Below are positions 42,482 through 51,323 of a stretch of DNA of 64,000 nt, in pieces (within the stretch, counting starts at the first letter, position 1; each line of letters starts with the position of its first letter). This stretch comes from JABWBD01 sp040768665 (GTDB lineage: Bacteria; Planctomycetota; Planctomycetia; Pirellulales; Thermoguttaceae), in NCBI GenBank assembly GCA_040768665.1, contig JAXGMN010000051.1, positions 25,654 through 89,653 of the forward strand, written 5' to 3'. Under the pieces are notes generated by a model. It ran no database searches. It saw nothing but the letters and a program-made list of their open reading frames with translations, and was not told where the DNA came from. The position numbers and the translations under genes were made by a program.

Positions 42482-43873
42482 TCACCCGATCAGCAGACGG
42501 TATGCTAGCGGGCTGAGCACGCAGGCAATCACCAGTTGGTTGAGCAAGCGAACACGATTTTGAAACCGGTGTTCGCAACTCGGGTCGTCCAACGTCTGGC
42601 GGAGGAAATCGACTCGCTCGGCGATGCTCGCGTGCTGCCAACTCCTCTCGCTGCGATCGATCCCGTTTGCCGCGGCCAACTTCTCCAGTGCGGAAATGTA
42701 GGCTTCGACGGGACGGGTATCGTTTCGCAAGCAGGCAGGACCGCAACCGAACAGATCGGCCTGCGTCTCCAGAATTCGGGAGTAGGCTCCAAAGACCACA
42801 AACACGTAAAGCCCGAGTCCGCAAAGCATCATCAGTTGCGTCGATGTCCGCCATCCGAAGACGCCGCCTGCAAGAGTCTCACCCATTCGGGCAGCGGCCT
42901 CCGGGCAGGCCGTCTGCACGAGAAACCACAGGCAAAGCGGCGCTAGAATGGCCAGCACTCGCAGAACGAGGTGACGGTGCTTGATATGTCCCACTTCGTG
43001 GCCGAAGACGGTTTCGATCTCATCGTCGTTCAGCTTACGCAGGAGGGCATCGCTGAGAAAGACGTAGCGCAGTCCGGGGAGGAAACCGGCGACCGCGGCA
43101 TTGACGATCATGCCACCGGTGTGCCAGACGAGGATTTCTCTCGCATGGAATCCGAATCGCGCCGAGGCATCCTGCAGGCGGTCGCGGAGTTTGCCGGGTT
43201 CAAGAGGCGAGGTCTGCCAGGTTCGACGCAGAAGAGTCGGAAAGAGGGCAAATACGGCGACCAACAAGGGAAGATACACGATGCCGGCGTAAGGCCCCTC
43301 CAGCACGCCCGGCATAGCCAGCCCGGCAAGATCCTGCAGGGCCAGCATGCCCAGGATCGGCAACAGCAGGACGCCGAAATAGTGTCGCAGATGCAGGAGC
43401 AGGTATTGCCCTCTCGAGCAGAGGGGCGTGTCTGATACGACTCCGCCGGCGGACGATCCCTGGATTGCCCGCTCCACGTCGTAGAACGCGTACCACGACA
43501 GCGCAAGCGGAACCAGAACGGGGGCGAGAATCAACAGATCGTCGACCAGCACGACCCGATCGAGGCACCAGTTAAACCGAACTAGCCGCGTCCAGCCGAG
43601 GAAATAGAGAATCGCCCCTGCCACGGCGAGCCAAAGGACCGAGTGGACGCAGCGGAGCCTCTTGAATCGTTGCAGGAGTTTGGCTGGGGATTCCAGACCG
43701 CACTCGAGTTGCCGAGCGACCAGACCGGAAGAGACGGCCGCAAACAGCGGAACCAGCCCCATGCCGCACAAGGCCGCCGCCAGCCGGATCGGGACATGCG
43801 ACACCGGTTGCGACGGACTGCTCTCTGCGATGACCAGCGCGGCCAGAACCGCCATCACCAGGACGAAATGCAT
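42482..43873 (-). CDS. M48 family membrane metalloprotease
   Basis: 463 residues. Many hydrophobic helices (about 3-16, 30-52, 80-95, 110-130, 165-212, 302-325, 345-370) flank the zinc-binding HEVGH at 292-296 in DDEIETVFGHEVGHIKH, the HExxH of HtpX/Ste24-type peptidases; a third ligand Glu is probably in ETQADLFGCG. Cleaves membrane or misfolded proteins from the inner membrane. The family-D repeat ends only 23 bp upstream of its start codon, so the promoter would have to be in or beyond that repeat. Confidence 0.92.
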   Translation of the reverse strand: MHFVLVMAVLAALVIAESSPSQPVSHVPIRLAAALCGMGLVPLFAAVSSGLVARQLECGLESPAKLLQRFKRLRCVHSVLWLAVAGAILYFLGWTRLVRFNWCLDRVVLVDDLLILAPVLVPLALSWYAFYDVERAIQGSSAGGVVSDTPLCSRGQYLLLHLRHYFGVLLLPILGMLALQDLAGLAMPGVLEGPYAGIVYLPLLVAVFALFPTLLRRTWQTSPLEPGKLRDRLQDASARFGFHAREILVWHTGGMIVNAAVAGFLPGLRYVFLSDALLRKLNDDEIETVFGHEVGHIKHRHLVLRVLAILAPLCLWFLVQTACPEAAARMGETLAGGVFGWRTSTQLMMLCGLGLYVFVVFGAYSRILETQADLFGCGPACLRNDTRPVEAYISALEKLAAANGIDRSERSWQHASIAERVDFLRQTLDDPSCEHRFQNRVRLLNQLVIACVLSPLAYRLLIG

Positions 43874-44214
43874 TGGGGCGGGATTCTCCCTGTCGGTGAC
43901 CGTTCACGGGGCGGAAGAGAGGGGGGATAGGTCCATGTTTTCGGCCAATGTCTTTGACGCCAAAATACTTGGATGGGCCGAAAAATGGGTCAGTCCCCGG
44001 CCGTGGGCGCGAACGGTTACTCCTGTCGTTGTGGGGACGATAACATCGTCGCGTACGGCCATCCGGCAAGGAGCCTGCACACTTGGCGGAACGACCGATC
44101 CGGCCGTCGTCTCGGCACTCGCAAACCAACAACCTGTGTTCCTCCATCCTAATTGGGCGCAACAAGCCGCTCAAGATAGACGGGGTCGTTTTGCGGAAAT
44201 CACTCGACGGGCGA
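43874..44214. other. Spacer between M48 and serA with repeat copy
   Basis: 341 bp: a family-D element (43896-44020) and about 190 bp without recognisable content. Confidence 0.6.
43896..44020 (+). repeat. Family-D element with terminal inverted repeats, copy 2
   Basis: Starts GTGACCGTTCACGG and ends CCGTGGGCGCGAACGGTTAC. It aligns with 22694-22817 throughout, sharing GGTCCATGTTTTCGGCCAA and TGGGCCGAAAAATGG in the middle. Confidence 0.85.
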
Positions 44215-45843
44215 TTACCGCCCCATCCAGGTCGGCATCTCGCCGAACGGCGGAAGGTTGACCACCCAAGCACGCGTCACGTTCTCCGTCGCCAGCAATT
44301 CGGCGAGGGCTTCCGCCGGCGGCTGGGCGTCCAGGGCCAAGATACCCACCGCGTTTCCGCCGGGTTGGTCGCTGTCGCGGCCGACCGACATCTGGGCGAT
44401 GTTGATGCGGTGCTTGCCGAAGACGCTGCCGACCTTGCCAATCACGCCCGGCACATCGCGGTGCTCGAAGATCAAGAGGATGCCGTCGAGGTAGCTTTCC
44501 AGGCGAAAATCGCCCTTCTGGACCAGACGCGGCATGTTGTTGCCGAACAAAGTTCCCGAGGCGACCGCGGTTCGCTCCTGGCTGACGACCTCTGCCGTGA
44601 TCAGCGAACTGAAGTCGCCGATATCGGTGTTGCGCTCCTCGACGAGTTCGATCCCGCGTTCGCGGAGGAGGACTTCGGCGTTGACGATGTTGACCTCGGC
44701 AGCCATGGCGTGCTCCAAGAAACCGGCGGCGAAGGCCGATGACAGCAGCCGCGTGTCCTTCCGCGCGACCTCACCTTTGTAGCGGAGCTTGCACGAGGTG
44801 GGCGGGCCGTGGGTCACCTGGGCCAGCAAGAGCCCCAGACGGTATGCCACGTTGAGGTAACCTCGCAGTGCCGCCAGGGTTTTGGGGTCCAAAGGCGTGA
44901 TGTTGACCGACTGGCGAATCGCGCCCGTGGTGAAGTAGTCGATCAGCAGTTCGACCGCTTCGATCGCGACGTTCGCCTGCGCCTCTTCGGTACTGGCGCC
45001 CAGGTGCGGAGTGCAGACCACTCCCGGCATTCCGAACAGCGGGCTGTCCGTACACGGTTCTTTCTCGAAAACGTCGAGCGCCACGCCGGCCAGATGGCCG
45101 CTCCTGAGGCCTTCCAGCAACGATGCCTCGTCGTAGATTCCGCCGCGAGCGCAGTTGACCAACCTTGCTCCCTGCTTCATGCGATTGATCTCTTCCGGCC
45201 CGATCAGGCCTTTGGTTTGCTCGTTCAGCGGCGTATGCACCGTCAGATAGTCAACGTCAGGCAACATTTCTTTCGGGGAGGCGACGGTCTTGATGCCGAG
45301 CTCTTTGGCGCGCTGCGACGAAAGGAAGGGATCGTAACCGAGCACCTTCATCTCGAGCGCCAGTGCGCGCGTCGCGACGGCCTGGCCGATCCGACCGAGC
45401 CCGATAATTCCCAGCGTCTTGCCCGCCAACTGCGTGCCCATGTAGCTCTTGCGATCCCACTTGCCTTGGATCAGGCTCTGGAAAGCGGGGGCGATGGACC
45501 GGGACATGGCCATCATCAGGGCGATCGTATGCTCGGCGGTCGAGATCGTGTTGCCGCCGGGGGTGTTCATAACGACAATGCCGCGGCGGGTCGCGGCTTC
45601 GCTGTCGATGTTGTCGGTACCGACGCCGGCCCGCGCGATTGCCTTCAGACGCCGGTTCCCTTCGAGCGACTCGGCGGTGATCTTGACGCCGCTGCGGCAT
45701 ATCGCGCCGTCGTATTCCGCCAGTGCCTGCCGGAGTTCCTCGCCTTTCAGGCCGGTGCGGACGTCGTATTCGATATTTCCGGCCGATTCCAACAGATTTA
45801 AACCGTCTTGGGAGAGATTGTCCAGGACAATGATTCGTGGCAT
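44215..45843 (-). CDS. serA: D-3-phosphoglycerate dehydrogenase
   Basis: 542 residues, long bacterial type. Oxidises 3-phosphoglycerate to 3-phosphohydroxypyruvate with NAD+, the first step to serine. Seen: MPRIIVLDNLSQDG start, the NAD site LGIIGLGRIGQAVATRAL (about 140-158), the catalytic Arg in NCARGGIYDEASLLEGL, Glu, and His in VCTPHLGASTEEAQ, followed by an intervening domain (about 320-450) and a C-terminal ACT domain (FEHRDVPGVIGKVGSVFGKH) for serine control. The start at 45843 is chosen by family similarity; the open frame before it overlaps the next gene. The class V aminotransferase lies 31 bp upstream on the same strand. Confidence 0.96.
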   Translation of the reverse strand: MPRIIVLDNLSQDGLNLLESAGNIEYDVRTGLKGEELRQALAEYDGAICRSGVKITAESLEGNRRLKAIARAGVGTDNIDSEAATRRGIVVMNTPGGNTISTAEHTIALMMAMSRSIAPAFQSLIQGKWDRKSYMGTQLAGKTLGIIGLGRIGQAVATRALALEMKVLGYDPFLSSQRAKELGIKTVASPKEMLPDVDYLTVHTPLNEQTKGLIGPEEINRMKQGARLVNCARGGIYDEASLLEGLRSGHLAGVALDVFEKEPCTDSPLFGMPGVVCTPHLGASTEEAQANVAIEAVELLIDYFTTGAIRQSVNITPLDPKTLAALRGYLNVAYRLGLLLAQVTHGPPTSCKLRYKGEVARKDTRLLSSAFAAGFLEHAMAAEVNIVNAEVLLRERGIELVEERNTDIGDFSSLITAEVVSQERTAVASGTLFGNNMPRLVQKGDFRLESYLDGILLIFEHRDVPGVIGKVGSVFGKHRINIAQMSVGRDSDQPGGNAVGILALDAQPPAEALAELLATENVTRAWVVNLPPFGEMPTWMGR

Positions 45844-45874
45844 GGTTTTCGATTCCTCCCTTTTGCCAAAGATT

Positions 45875-47092
45875 CTATTGCAGCACGGCACCTGACGCGC
45901 CAAGCGATCCGGTCTCGCCGGTGCCGCAAAGGTTTGTTTGATGGCCCGATCGGCCGGGATTCCGTGACAGCACGCGACTCGCGGCAGCCACGCCGCAGCC
46001 GAGTGCGACCGGAAAGCCCAACTCCACAAGCACGAGCTCCAGTGCCGCGATGGCGGAAAGGATATCGAGTTCGTCGATCGTTCCCATATGTGCGATGCGG
46101 AAGATTTTACCTTTCAGCGGCCCTTGTCCGCCGGCCAGCTTCACCCCAAAACGTTCTTCGAGTCGCGCCAGGAAATGCTTTCCATCGACACCGTCGGGGA
46201 CGTAAGCGGCGGTCAGGGCGTCGGCGGGGTGCGCGGTGGTGAGTTTGAGCCCCATCGCTTGCACTCCGGCGCGAGTTGCCTGAGCCAACATGCAAGTCCG
46301 CTGCCAGATCGTCTCGATCCCCTCCCGGCGAAGAATCCGCAAGCTCTCCGCAAGCGCGACGACCAACGGGATCGCCGGCGTATAGGGCGTATCCGGTGAT
46401 CCGAGGACCTTCCGGTAGGCGACAAGGTCAAAGTAGAACGCCTGCCTTGCGATCGATTCGATCTGTCGCCAGGCGGCCGGACTGATCGCCAGCATCGCGA
46501 GACCTGGCGGGCTCATGAGTCCTTTCTGGCCGCCGACCACCAGCACATCGATCCCCCAATCGTCCGTGCGACACTCCATCGCGCCGACGCTACTGATCCC
46601 GTCGACCACCAGCAGCGATGCGGTTGAGGCCACGACGCGACCAATGCCCTCGATGTCATGCCCCACCCCTGTGCTCGTTTCTGAGAGCGTCGCGTAGACA
46701 GCGACCGTGTCCGGGTGGTGGCGGAGCAGACGGGCAACTTCGGACGGTTCGAACCGCTGCCCCCAAGGTACCTCGTAACGAATAACGTCCACGCCGAATG
46801 CCTCGCCGATCTTCCGCCAGCGTTCGGCGAACTTGCCCGATTCGAGGACCAGGGCCTTCCCGCCGCGCGGGACCACATTCGCGACGGCCGCCTCCATTGC
46901 GCCGGTCCCGGAACAGGCCAGCAGGACCACGTCATTCTCCGTCTGGCAGACGTACTTCAGCCCCGCAAGGACTTCGGCAAGGAGTTTTCGGAAGTCGTTC
47001 GTCCGATGATGCGTGATTTGCCGGGCCAGAGCAAGCAGGGCCTGCTCGGGCACCTGCGTCGGACCGGGGGTCAACAGGCGTGGCTTGGGCAT
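45875..47092 (-). CDS. Class V aminotransferase (serine-pyruvate / alanine-glyoxylate type)
   Basis: 405 residues. PLP enzyme with SGTGAMEAAVANVVPRG (61-77), the cofactor Asp in LVVDGISSVGAMEC (Asp164) and the Schiff-base lysine in VVGGQKGLMSPPG (Lys190). LLTPGPTQVPEQ at the N-terminus is typical. Being transcribed with serA, it may provide the second step of serine synthesis (phosphohydroxypyruvate to phosphoserine) or interconvert serine, glyoxylate and glycine. The last about 30 residues (RNPGRSGHQTNLCGTGETGSLG) go past the normal family end and may be read-through into spacer. Substrate is inferred from context. Confidence 0.92.
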   Translation of the reverse strand: MPKPRLLTPGPTQVPEQALLALARQITHHRTNDFRKLLAEVLAGLKYVCQTENDVVLLACSGTGAMEAAVANVVPRGGKALVLESGKFAERWRKIGEAFGVDVIRYEVPWGQRFEPSEVARLLRHHPDTVAVYATLSETSTGVGHDIEGIGRVVASTASLLVVDGISSVGAMECRTDDWGIDVLVVGGQKGLMSPPGLAMLAISPAAWRQIESIARQAFYFDLVAYRKVLGSPDTPYTPAIPLVVALAESLRILRREGIETIWQRTCMLAQATRAGVQAMGLKLTTAHPADALTAAYVPDGVDGKHFLARLEERFGVKLAGGQGPLKGKIFRIAHMGTIDELDILSAIAALELVLVELGFPVALGCGVAAASRVLSRNPGRSGHQTNLCGTGETGSLGASGAVLQ

Positions 47093-47225
47093 TCGCGCGT
47101 GGTCTAGGAGAAAATCGCCGTCGTGGTCTGGGGCTTATCCAGCGCGCATTGCGCGGTTTTCGGCTGCAGAAAGCGAATATTTTACTCGCATTCAAGCGTC
47201 TTGGCGATGGGCGGCAGACTGGGTC

Positions 47226-47317
47226 CGATGAAAAAAGGGGGCAGGCGCCGCAAGTAAGAGTGGGTGAATGGGATCGAAGATGCAAGGTCTTGCGGATCAA
47301 GTCCCCGTTTTGATCAC
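47226..47317 (+). repeat. Family-C inverted repeat, copy at 47.2 kb
   Basis: CGATGAAAAAAGGGGGCAGGC at the left (one base differs in several places from the others) and GCGGATCAAGTCCCCGTTTTGATCACC at the right, read in pieces. It matches the 31420 copy in the centre (GAATGGGATCGAAGATGCAAGG versus GAATGGGGCCGAAGATACAAGG). Confidence 0.8.
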
Positions 47318-47371
47318 CCTACGTCGCACCAGTCCGACCAGAAAAGTCGCTGAGGGAACGACGCGGCAAGC

Positions 47372-48229
47372 CTACCGGAGGGTTGGGGGGTTGCTGATCA
47401 CAGTCCGCGTGCCCCCAGGAGGCGTGAATCCCGGCGAACCGGTTCCGCTGCCGTCGGCGGGAACTGACGTCCCGAGGCTCGCCTGGAGTGAGGCGACACG
47501 AGCCGCCACGTCCGGCTGGAAGCGATCGTACCAGAGCGCTCGCTGGTACGCCGCCAAAGCTTGGGCGGGCTCGCCGGTCTGCTCGCGCAGCCGGCCCAGG
47601 GCGGCCAATGCTCGCGGGTTGGTGTCGTCGATGGCCAGAACGTCGATGAGTTGCTGTTTCGCCCGTTCCGGGTTGCCGAATTCTTCGAGAAGCCGAGCCA
47701 TTTCGATCTTGGGCTCAGGCACGCCGGGCGACTGCGTCGCCCATCCCTCGATGAGCCGGAATGCTTCCTCGCTTCGATCCTGTTCTGCCAACATGACCGC
47801 CAGCCCGCGATAGCAGTCGCGATGGTTGGGGGCTCGATCGAGGCAGAGGTGATAGTACTGCTCCGCACGCGTTAGATCGGCCTGGCTCCGGTTAATCGTG
47901 CCCAGGCGATGATAGGTCGCGGCAAGGTTGTAGTAGCCGTCCGGGTTCTTCGGATCCTTGTCGATCGACTGCTGGAAGCGGTGAATGGCGTCCTGGTAGC
48001 GGGCTTGGTCGAAGTACCGCACCCCCTGAGAATTCAGTCCGCGGGCGGCGAAACTGCCGCAACCGGCACCCAACCCAAGGCAGCCGCCGAGGATGAGAGC
48101 CGCTAGACAGCCTCGTGCACAACGACGGCAGGGCAGCCGGACTTGTACAGGGAGAAGAGACACCTCGAGTTGGCCTCGCTGTTGGGGACGGAAAAAGCGC
48201 AAAGCCGGCAGCAGCGCAGAACGGCTCAC
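47372..48229 (-). CDS. TPR-repeat lipoprotein
   Basis: 285 residues. The N-terminus is followed by a hydrophobic segment and lipobox LGAGC, with Cys57 lipidated; the 40 residues before it are Arg-rich, so a later start (for example near residue 30) would make a more ordinary signal peptide. Four to five TPR units follow: residues about 70-103 (YFDQARYQDAIHRFQQSIDKDP), 104-145, 148-180, 182-214 and 216-250 (RALAALGRLREQTGEPAQALAAYQRAL). The C-terminus is Pro/Gly-rich. TPR lipoproteins act as scaffolds for outer-membrane or secretion complexes; no partner is indicated here. Confidence 0.88.
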   Translation of the reverse strand: MSRSALLPALRFFRPQQRGQLEVSLLPVQVRLPCRRCARGCLAALILGGCLGLGAGCGSFAARGLNSQGVRYFDQARYQDAIHRFQQSIDKDPKNPDGYYNLAATYHRLGTINRSQADLTRAEQYYHLCLDRAPNHRDCYRGLAVMLAEQDRSEEAFRLIEGWATQSPGVPEPKIEMARLLEEFGNPERAKQQLIDVLAIDDTNPRALAALGRLREQTGEPAQALAAYQRALWYDRFQPDVAARVASLQASLGTSVPADGSGTGSPGFTPPGGTRTVISNPPTLR

Positions 48230-48399
48230 CTAGAGTGCCGGAGAATAGCCTGCTCGCGGAACCGATGCAAGGCCGACTTTGTGCAAGAAGGCGCGGCAAG
48301 ACTGGAACCAAGGAAGGTTTTCAAGGCCGTTCCAAGAAGAACCAGCGGGCTGCCGCATCCTCGCGGCAGCCCGCATGAAAGATGCTCGCGGATCCGTGT

Positions 48400-48924
48400 T
48401 CAAACGCAAATCTCCGCGAAGTCCGAATGCCCCTCCAGGCCGGCGTCGCCGACCGGAGACAAAGGCGCACTTTCGGAAGTGTTCGTTTCATTTGTCGTGC
48501 CGGCTTCGGGCGACAGCCCCGCTTCTGGCGCCTTCTTGTACCCGAGTTTTATGAGGACTTCCAAAATCTCGCTGCAAGTCGGGAACATGCGACCGCTGGA
48601 CCGCTTGTACTGATCCAGAGCATTCATGAATTCGATCTCATCCACCGAATAGTCTCGCTCGCATGTGGTTGGGTCGATCTGCCGGCGACGATTTACCTTT
48701 TCTCGCCGCTGCAGTTTACGCCGTTCCTCCTTGGCTGGCACGTCTTTCTGGCGGCGATCCGCGCCCGTCCGCCGATCCGAAGCCGCGCGGCGGTTCACCG
48801 TGACGGGGGCCTCAACGCGAGGGGTGGACTTCGCCTTTCCACTAGCCCCGGCTTTCGCAGACTTGCTCTTTTTGGTCGTTTTGGCTGAGCTCTTCGGGTT
48901 TCCCGAATTCTTCGACTTGGCCAC
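48400..48924 (-). CDS. Small basic protein with conserved central domain, unknown function
   Basis: 174 residues. The first 85 are Lys/Arg/Ser-rich and low complexity (KTTKKSKSAKAG, NRRAASDRRTGADRR), the middle about 85-130 is the best-folded part (ERDYSVDEIEFMNALDQYKR, then SGRMFPTCSEILEVLIKLGYKK), and the tail is acidic. The central segment looks like a small helical module with a predicted helix-turn-helix-like shape, similar to small proteins seen in other planctomycetes. The basic arm suggests nucleic-acid binding, but this is inference. Confidence 0.75.
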   Translation of the reverse strand: MAKSKNSGNPKSSAKTTKKSKSAKAGASGKAKSTPRVEAPVTVNRRAASDRRTGADRRQKDVPAKEERRKLQRREKVNRRRQIDPTTCERDYSVDEIEFMNALDQYKRSSGRMFPTCSEILEVLIKLGYKKAPEAGLSPEAGTTNETNTSESAPLSPVGDAGLEGHSDFAEICV

Positions 48925-49231
48925 GTAGTCACCCTTCTCTTGAGGGATTGACGAGATGCCACTGCAGCGAACTGCACGATTACTGCTGGGTGAGATCGGC
49001 GGCCTAGCACGCGAGAATTGACCGATTAGTTAAAATGCATGTTTTTGGCAGACGCGACGAATTGGGTAAATAATTCTGTTGGAACAAATCTGACGAATTC
49101 ACCCCCCTGAGCGATGCTAAGTGGCGAGACAGACGCGAAGAGGCCGGGATCGCGCACAACCGGCATCGCAGACCGGGCGGCCTGGCCTGACGGAATGGGG
49201 GCAGGGACTGAAAGTAATCGTGGATAGACTC
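48925..49231. other. AT-richer spacer upstream of the basic protein gene
   Basis: 307 bp. Locally AT-rich (around 49020-49085, with AATTGGGTAAATAATTCTG), unlike its surroundings, which fits a promoter region for the minus-strand gene. No repeat family or gene recognised. Confidence 0.4.
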
Positions 49232-49537
49232 TCAGTTCGACTGGCGATCGGAAGGAGAATCGATCGAGTCCACAACCTTGTGACAGATATCGCGGAGTTC
49301 GTTCATCGAAACGTCTTCCAGGCGTTTGCTGCGACGGTCGAGATGCTCGTTGATCTTGATCGCCGTCTCCTGCATGACGGAGTGCGTTTCCTGACTGCCG
49401 CCGAGCAGGAGGAAGTTCTTTCCGCGGGTGATCCGCGTATGGCCGTCTTCGTTATCCAATCCGAGCCCGAGCAGGGCGGCCGATTTTGATTTCCGGTCGG
49501 CTGGTCTCACGGTTGCCTCGACTGATCGGCTGGTCAT
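49232..49537 (-). CDS. Conserved-looking small protein, unknown
   Basis: 101 residues from ATG 49537; a slightly longer frame is possible. Contains KSKSAALLGLGLDNEDGHTRITRGKNFLLLGGSQETHSVMQE (in parts), then a helical C-terminus KINEHLDRRSKRLEDVSMNELRDICHKVVDSI. No signal peptide or membrane segment. The G-L-G-L-D-N-E-D-G-H-x-R-I-T pattern recurs in short planctomycete proteins but I know no function. It precedes the FHA gene on the same strand by 72 bp and could be its partner. Confidence 0.7.
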   Translation of the reverse strand: MTSRSVEATVRPADRKSKSAALLGLGLDNEDGHTRITRGKNFLLLGGSQETHSVMQETAIKINEHLDRRSKRLEDVSMNELRDICHKVVDSIDSPSDRQSN

Positions 49538-49609
49538 TGTCGGCAGCCCTGATTCAGAGCCAACGACTAGAGGATGAAATTCTCTCAACAACTTCCTCGT
49601 CGACCGATC

Positions 49610-50272
49610 CTATCGGCCGCGGAAGAAGTTTCGCAATGCATCCCCGGCCGCATCTCGGGTGCTTGCGGAGGTCGGTTTCCGGCTCCAGGAACCGGGCACT
49701 TTGATTTCTTCCTTTTCTTCTCCCAATAGCTTTTTCATGGCTTCCGGGTCAATAGGCTTCCCGTCCGGTTGGCCTTCGCCGGTTGCTGAGAGTGGGGACT
49801 TGGCAGCGGCCCGAGTATTGCCGATGGTCGCGGTTTCCGCAACGGGGCTGGCCGCCTCATCGCCGAACCAATCGTCAAGGTTTACATCGTCGTCACTGAT
49901 CGCCCGCCCCGTTCCCGCGGTTCTTGCAGCCGCTTCCTGCACGCTTTCGACTTTGGGCTTTTTCTTGCCGCCCACGTCAGTGGCGAGTTGAATCTCAAAT
50001 TCCAGCTTACCGACGCGAAGTCGATCGCCGTTTTTCAATTCGGCCTCGGTTCGGATTCGCTCGTTATTAACGAAAGTACCGTTCTTGCTACCAAAATCCC
50101 GGATCGCTACAAATCCCTCTTCGACCAGGACGGCACAGTGATGCCGGCTCACGGTATCGCTGCGGGGCCTCAAGTGGCAGTCTTCCGCACGCCCAATCAG
50201 GAACTTCGGACCGGCAACCTTTACCACCTGGCCGGCATTCTTGCCGTTGGCCACCACCAGTTTGACTTCCAT
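49610..50272 (-). CDS. FHA-domain protein
   Basis: 220 residues from ATG 50272. One forkhead-associated domain spans about 1-95 with all key positions: Gly27-Arg28 (FLIGRAEDC), Ser42-Arg43 with His45 (TVSRHHCAV) and Asn64 (GSKNGTFVNN), which bind phosphothreonine peptides. A low-complexity, Asp/Glu-rich linker (about 115-190) leads to a short C-terminal helix. The longer frame upstream reads into unlikely sequence. Expected to read Ser/Thr protein-kinase signals, which planctomycetes use widely; its kinase is not in the window. Confidence 0.88.
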   Translation of the reverse strand: MEVKLVVANGKNAGQVVKVAGPKFLIGRAEDCHLRPRSDTVSRHHCAVLVEEGFVAIRDFGSKNGTFVNNERIRTEAELKNGDRLRVGKLEFEIQLATDVGGKKKPKVESVQEAAARTAGTGRAISDDDVNLDDWFGDEAASPVAETATIGNTRAAAKSPLSATGEGQPDGKPIDPEAMKKLLGEEKEEIKVPGSWSRKPTSASTRDAAGDALRNFFRGR

Positions 50273-50528
50273 CGCCTTCAAGCACTCCACGGAGGATTCA
50301 AGAAACAAACCACGAGACCAGCAAAAAAACCGCCTCTGTGAAAACCAGTATCCAGCGAACTGCGGCGATCGCTGGCCCAGTGTTTTCCCTGTTTTCCACA
50401 AGAGAGATGAGCGTCGGGGATCTTCCGCGAAAGCACCCGGATAGCTGACCACCGCGACGGACACCGGGGATTGCGATTGCACCTCCTCCTGCACTCACTG
50501 GTCATGGTAACAGGCGTTGGGATGCAAG

Positions 50529-51323
50529 TCAAAGCGTCCTCGATTGCTGCGTGCGTCGGCGGTGCCGCACCCATTCCTCCGAGCCGTACCTGCACCTGAC
50601 CAGTGCGGCGGCTTGGAAGGACTCTTCTTCCGTCAAAGGCTGCAATCGCCAGGAGAGGTTAAGCCGTTCGGCTAGTTTTTCCATCCAAAGACGTAGCAAA
50701 TCCCCCTCGACCAAGCCTTGGGAAGTGAACTGCTCAAGGGAGGCCAACTCCGGCGCCCAAGGAGACGCGCTCAGCAGCACGCTACCGTGCTGCAGGACTG
50801 CGGCTTCTCTGCGGCGCTGAGCGCTGCCTGCAATCTTCACGTCTCCGACAAGCACATCGCCTTCTGCTCGTCGTTGAAAGCAGAGAAAAGGCTGCCTGCC
50901 GGAAATTTCGCGATCCACCGCGCCGCAGATCGACGCCCGAACCCTCCATGTTTCCAGGGTTTCGATCAGGGTGACATGGACGGCACGGTACAGCGCTGTG
51001 CGTCGTCTGCCGAGCGGATGGCTGAGCGGCACGACCATACTATAGGTCAACTCCGCATCGTGAAGGATCGCGCCCCCGCCAGTCGCCCGGCGGACAACCG
51101 CGCACTGCCGGCTCGCGGAGTGGTTCTCCCGCTCGCGGTAATCCTGAAAGTACCCCAGCGACAGCGTCGGCTCCGACCAGCGGTAGAACCGCCAGCCGCA
51201 GCGGCCCGTGGCGGCCGACCAGTTCAAGAGGACCTCGTCCACGGCCATGTTCCAGGCCCCGGGCGCGGGCGGGTCGATCAAGAGACGGCACTCCGTGGTC
51301 AAGCGGCAGCCTCGGCTTTCCAC
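50529..51323 (-). CDS. Lipoate-protein ligase / octanoyltransferase family protein
   Basis: 264 residues. BPL/LplA/LipB fold with RRATGGGAILHDAELTYS (about 78-95), the lipoyl-AMP or octanoyl pocket, and DVKIAGSAQRRREAAVLQHGSVLL containing the conserved K-x-x-G-x-A-x-R motif. An FLCF cysteine near 148 fits LipM-type octanoyltransferases, so transfer of octanoate or lipoate to GcvH or E2 domains is expected. It overlaps the gcvPB stop region (start 51323, gcvPB ends at 51299), so the four glycine cleavage genes and this cofactor transferase form one unit. Confidence 0.88.
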   Translation of the reverse strand: MESRGCRLTTECRLLIDPPAPGAWNMAVDEVLLNWSAATGRCGWRFYRWSEPTLSLGYFQDYRERENHSASRQCAVVRRATGGGAILHDAELTYSMVVPLSHPLGRRRTALYRAVHVTLIETLETWRVRASICGAVDREISGRQPFLCFQRRAEGDVLVGDVKIAGSAQRRREAAVLQHGSVLLSASPWAPELASLEQFTSQGLVEGDLLRLWMEKLAERLNLSWRLQPLTEEESFQAAALVRCRYGSEEWVRHRRRTQQSRTL

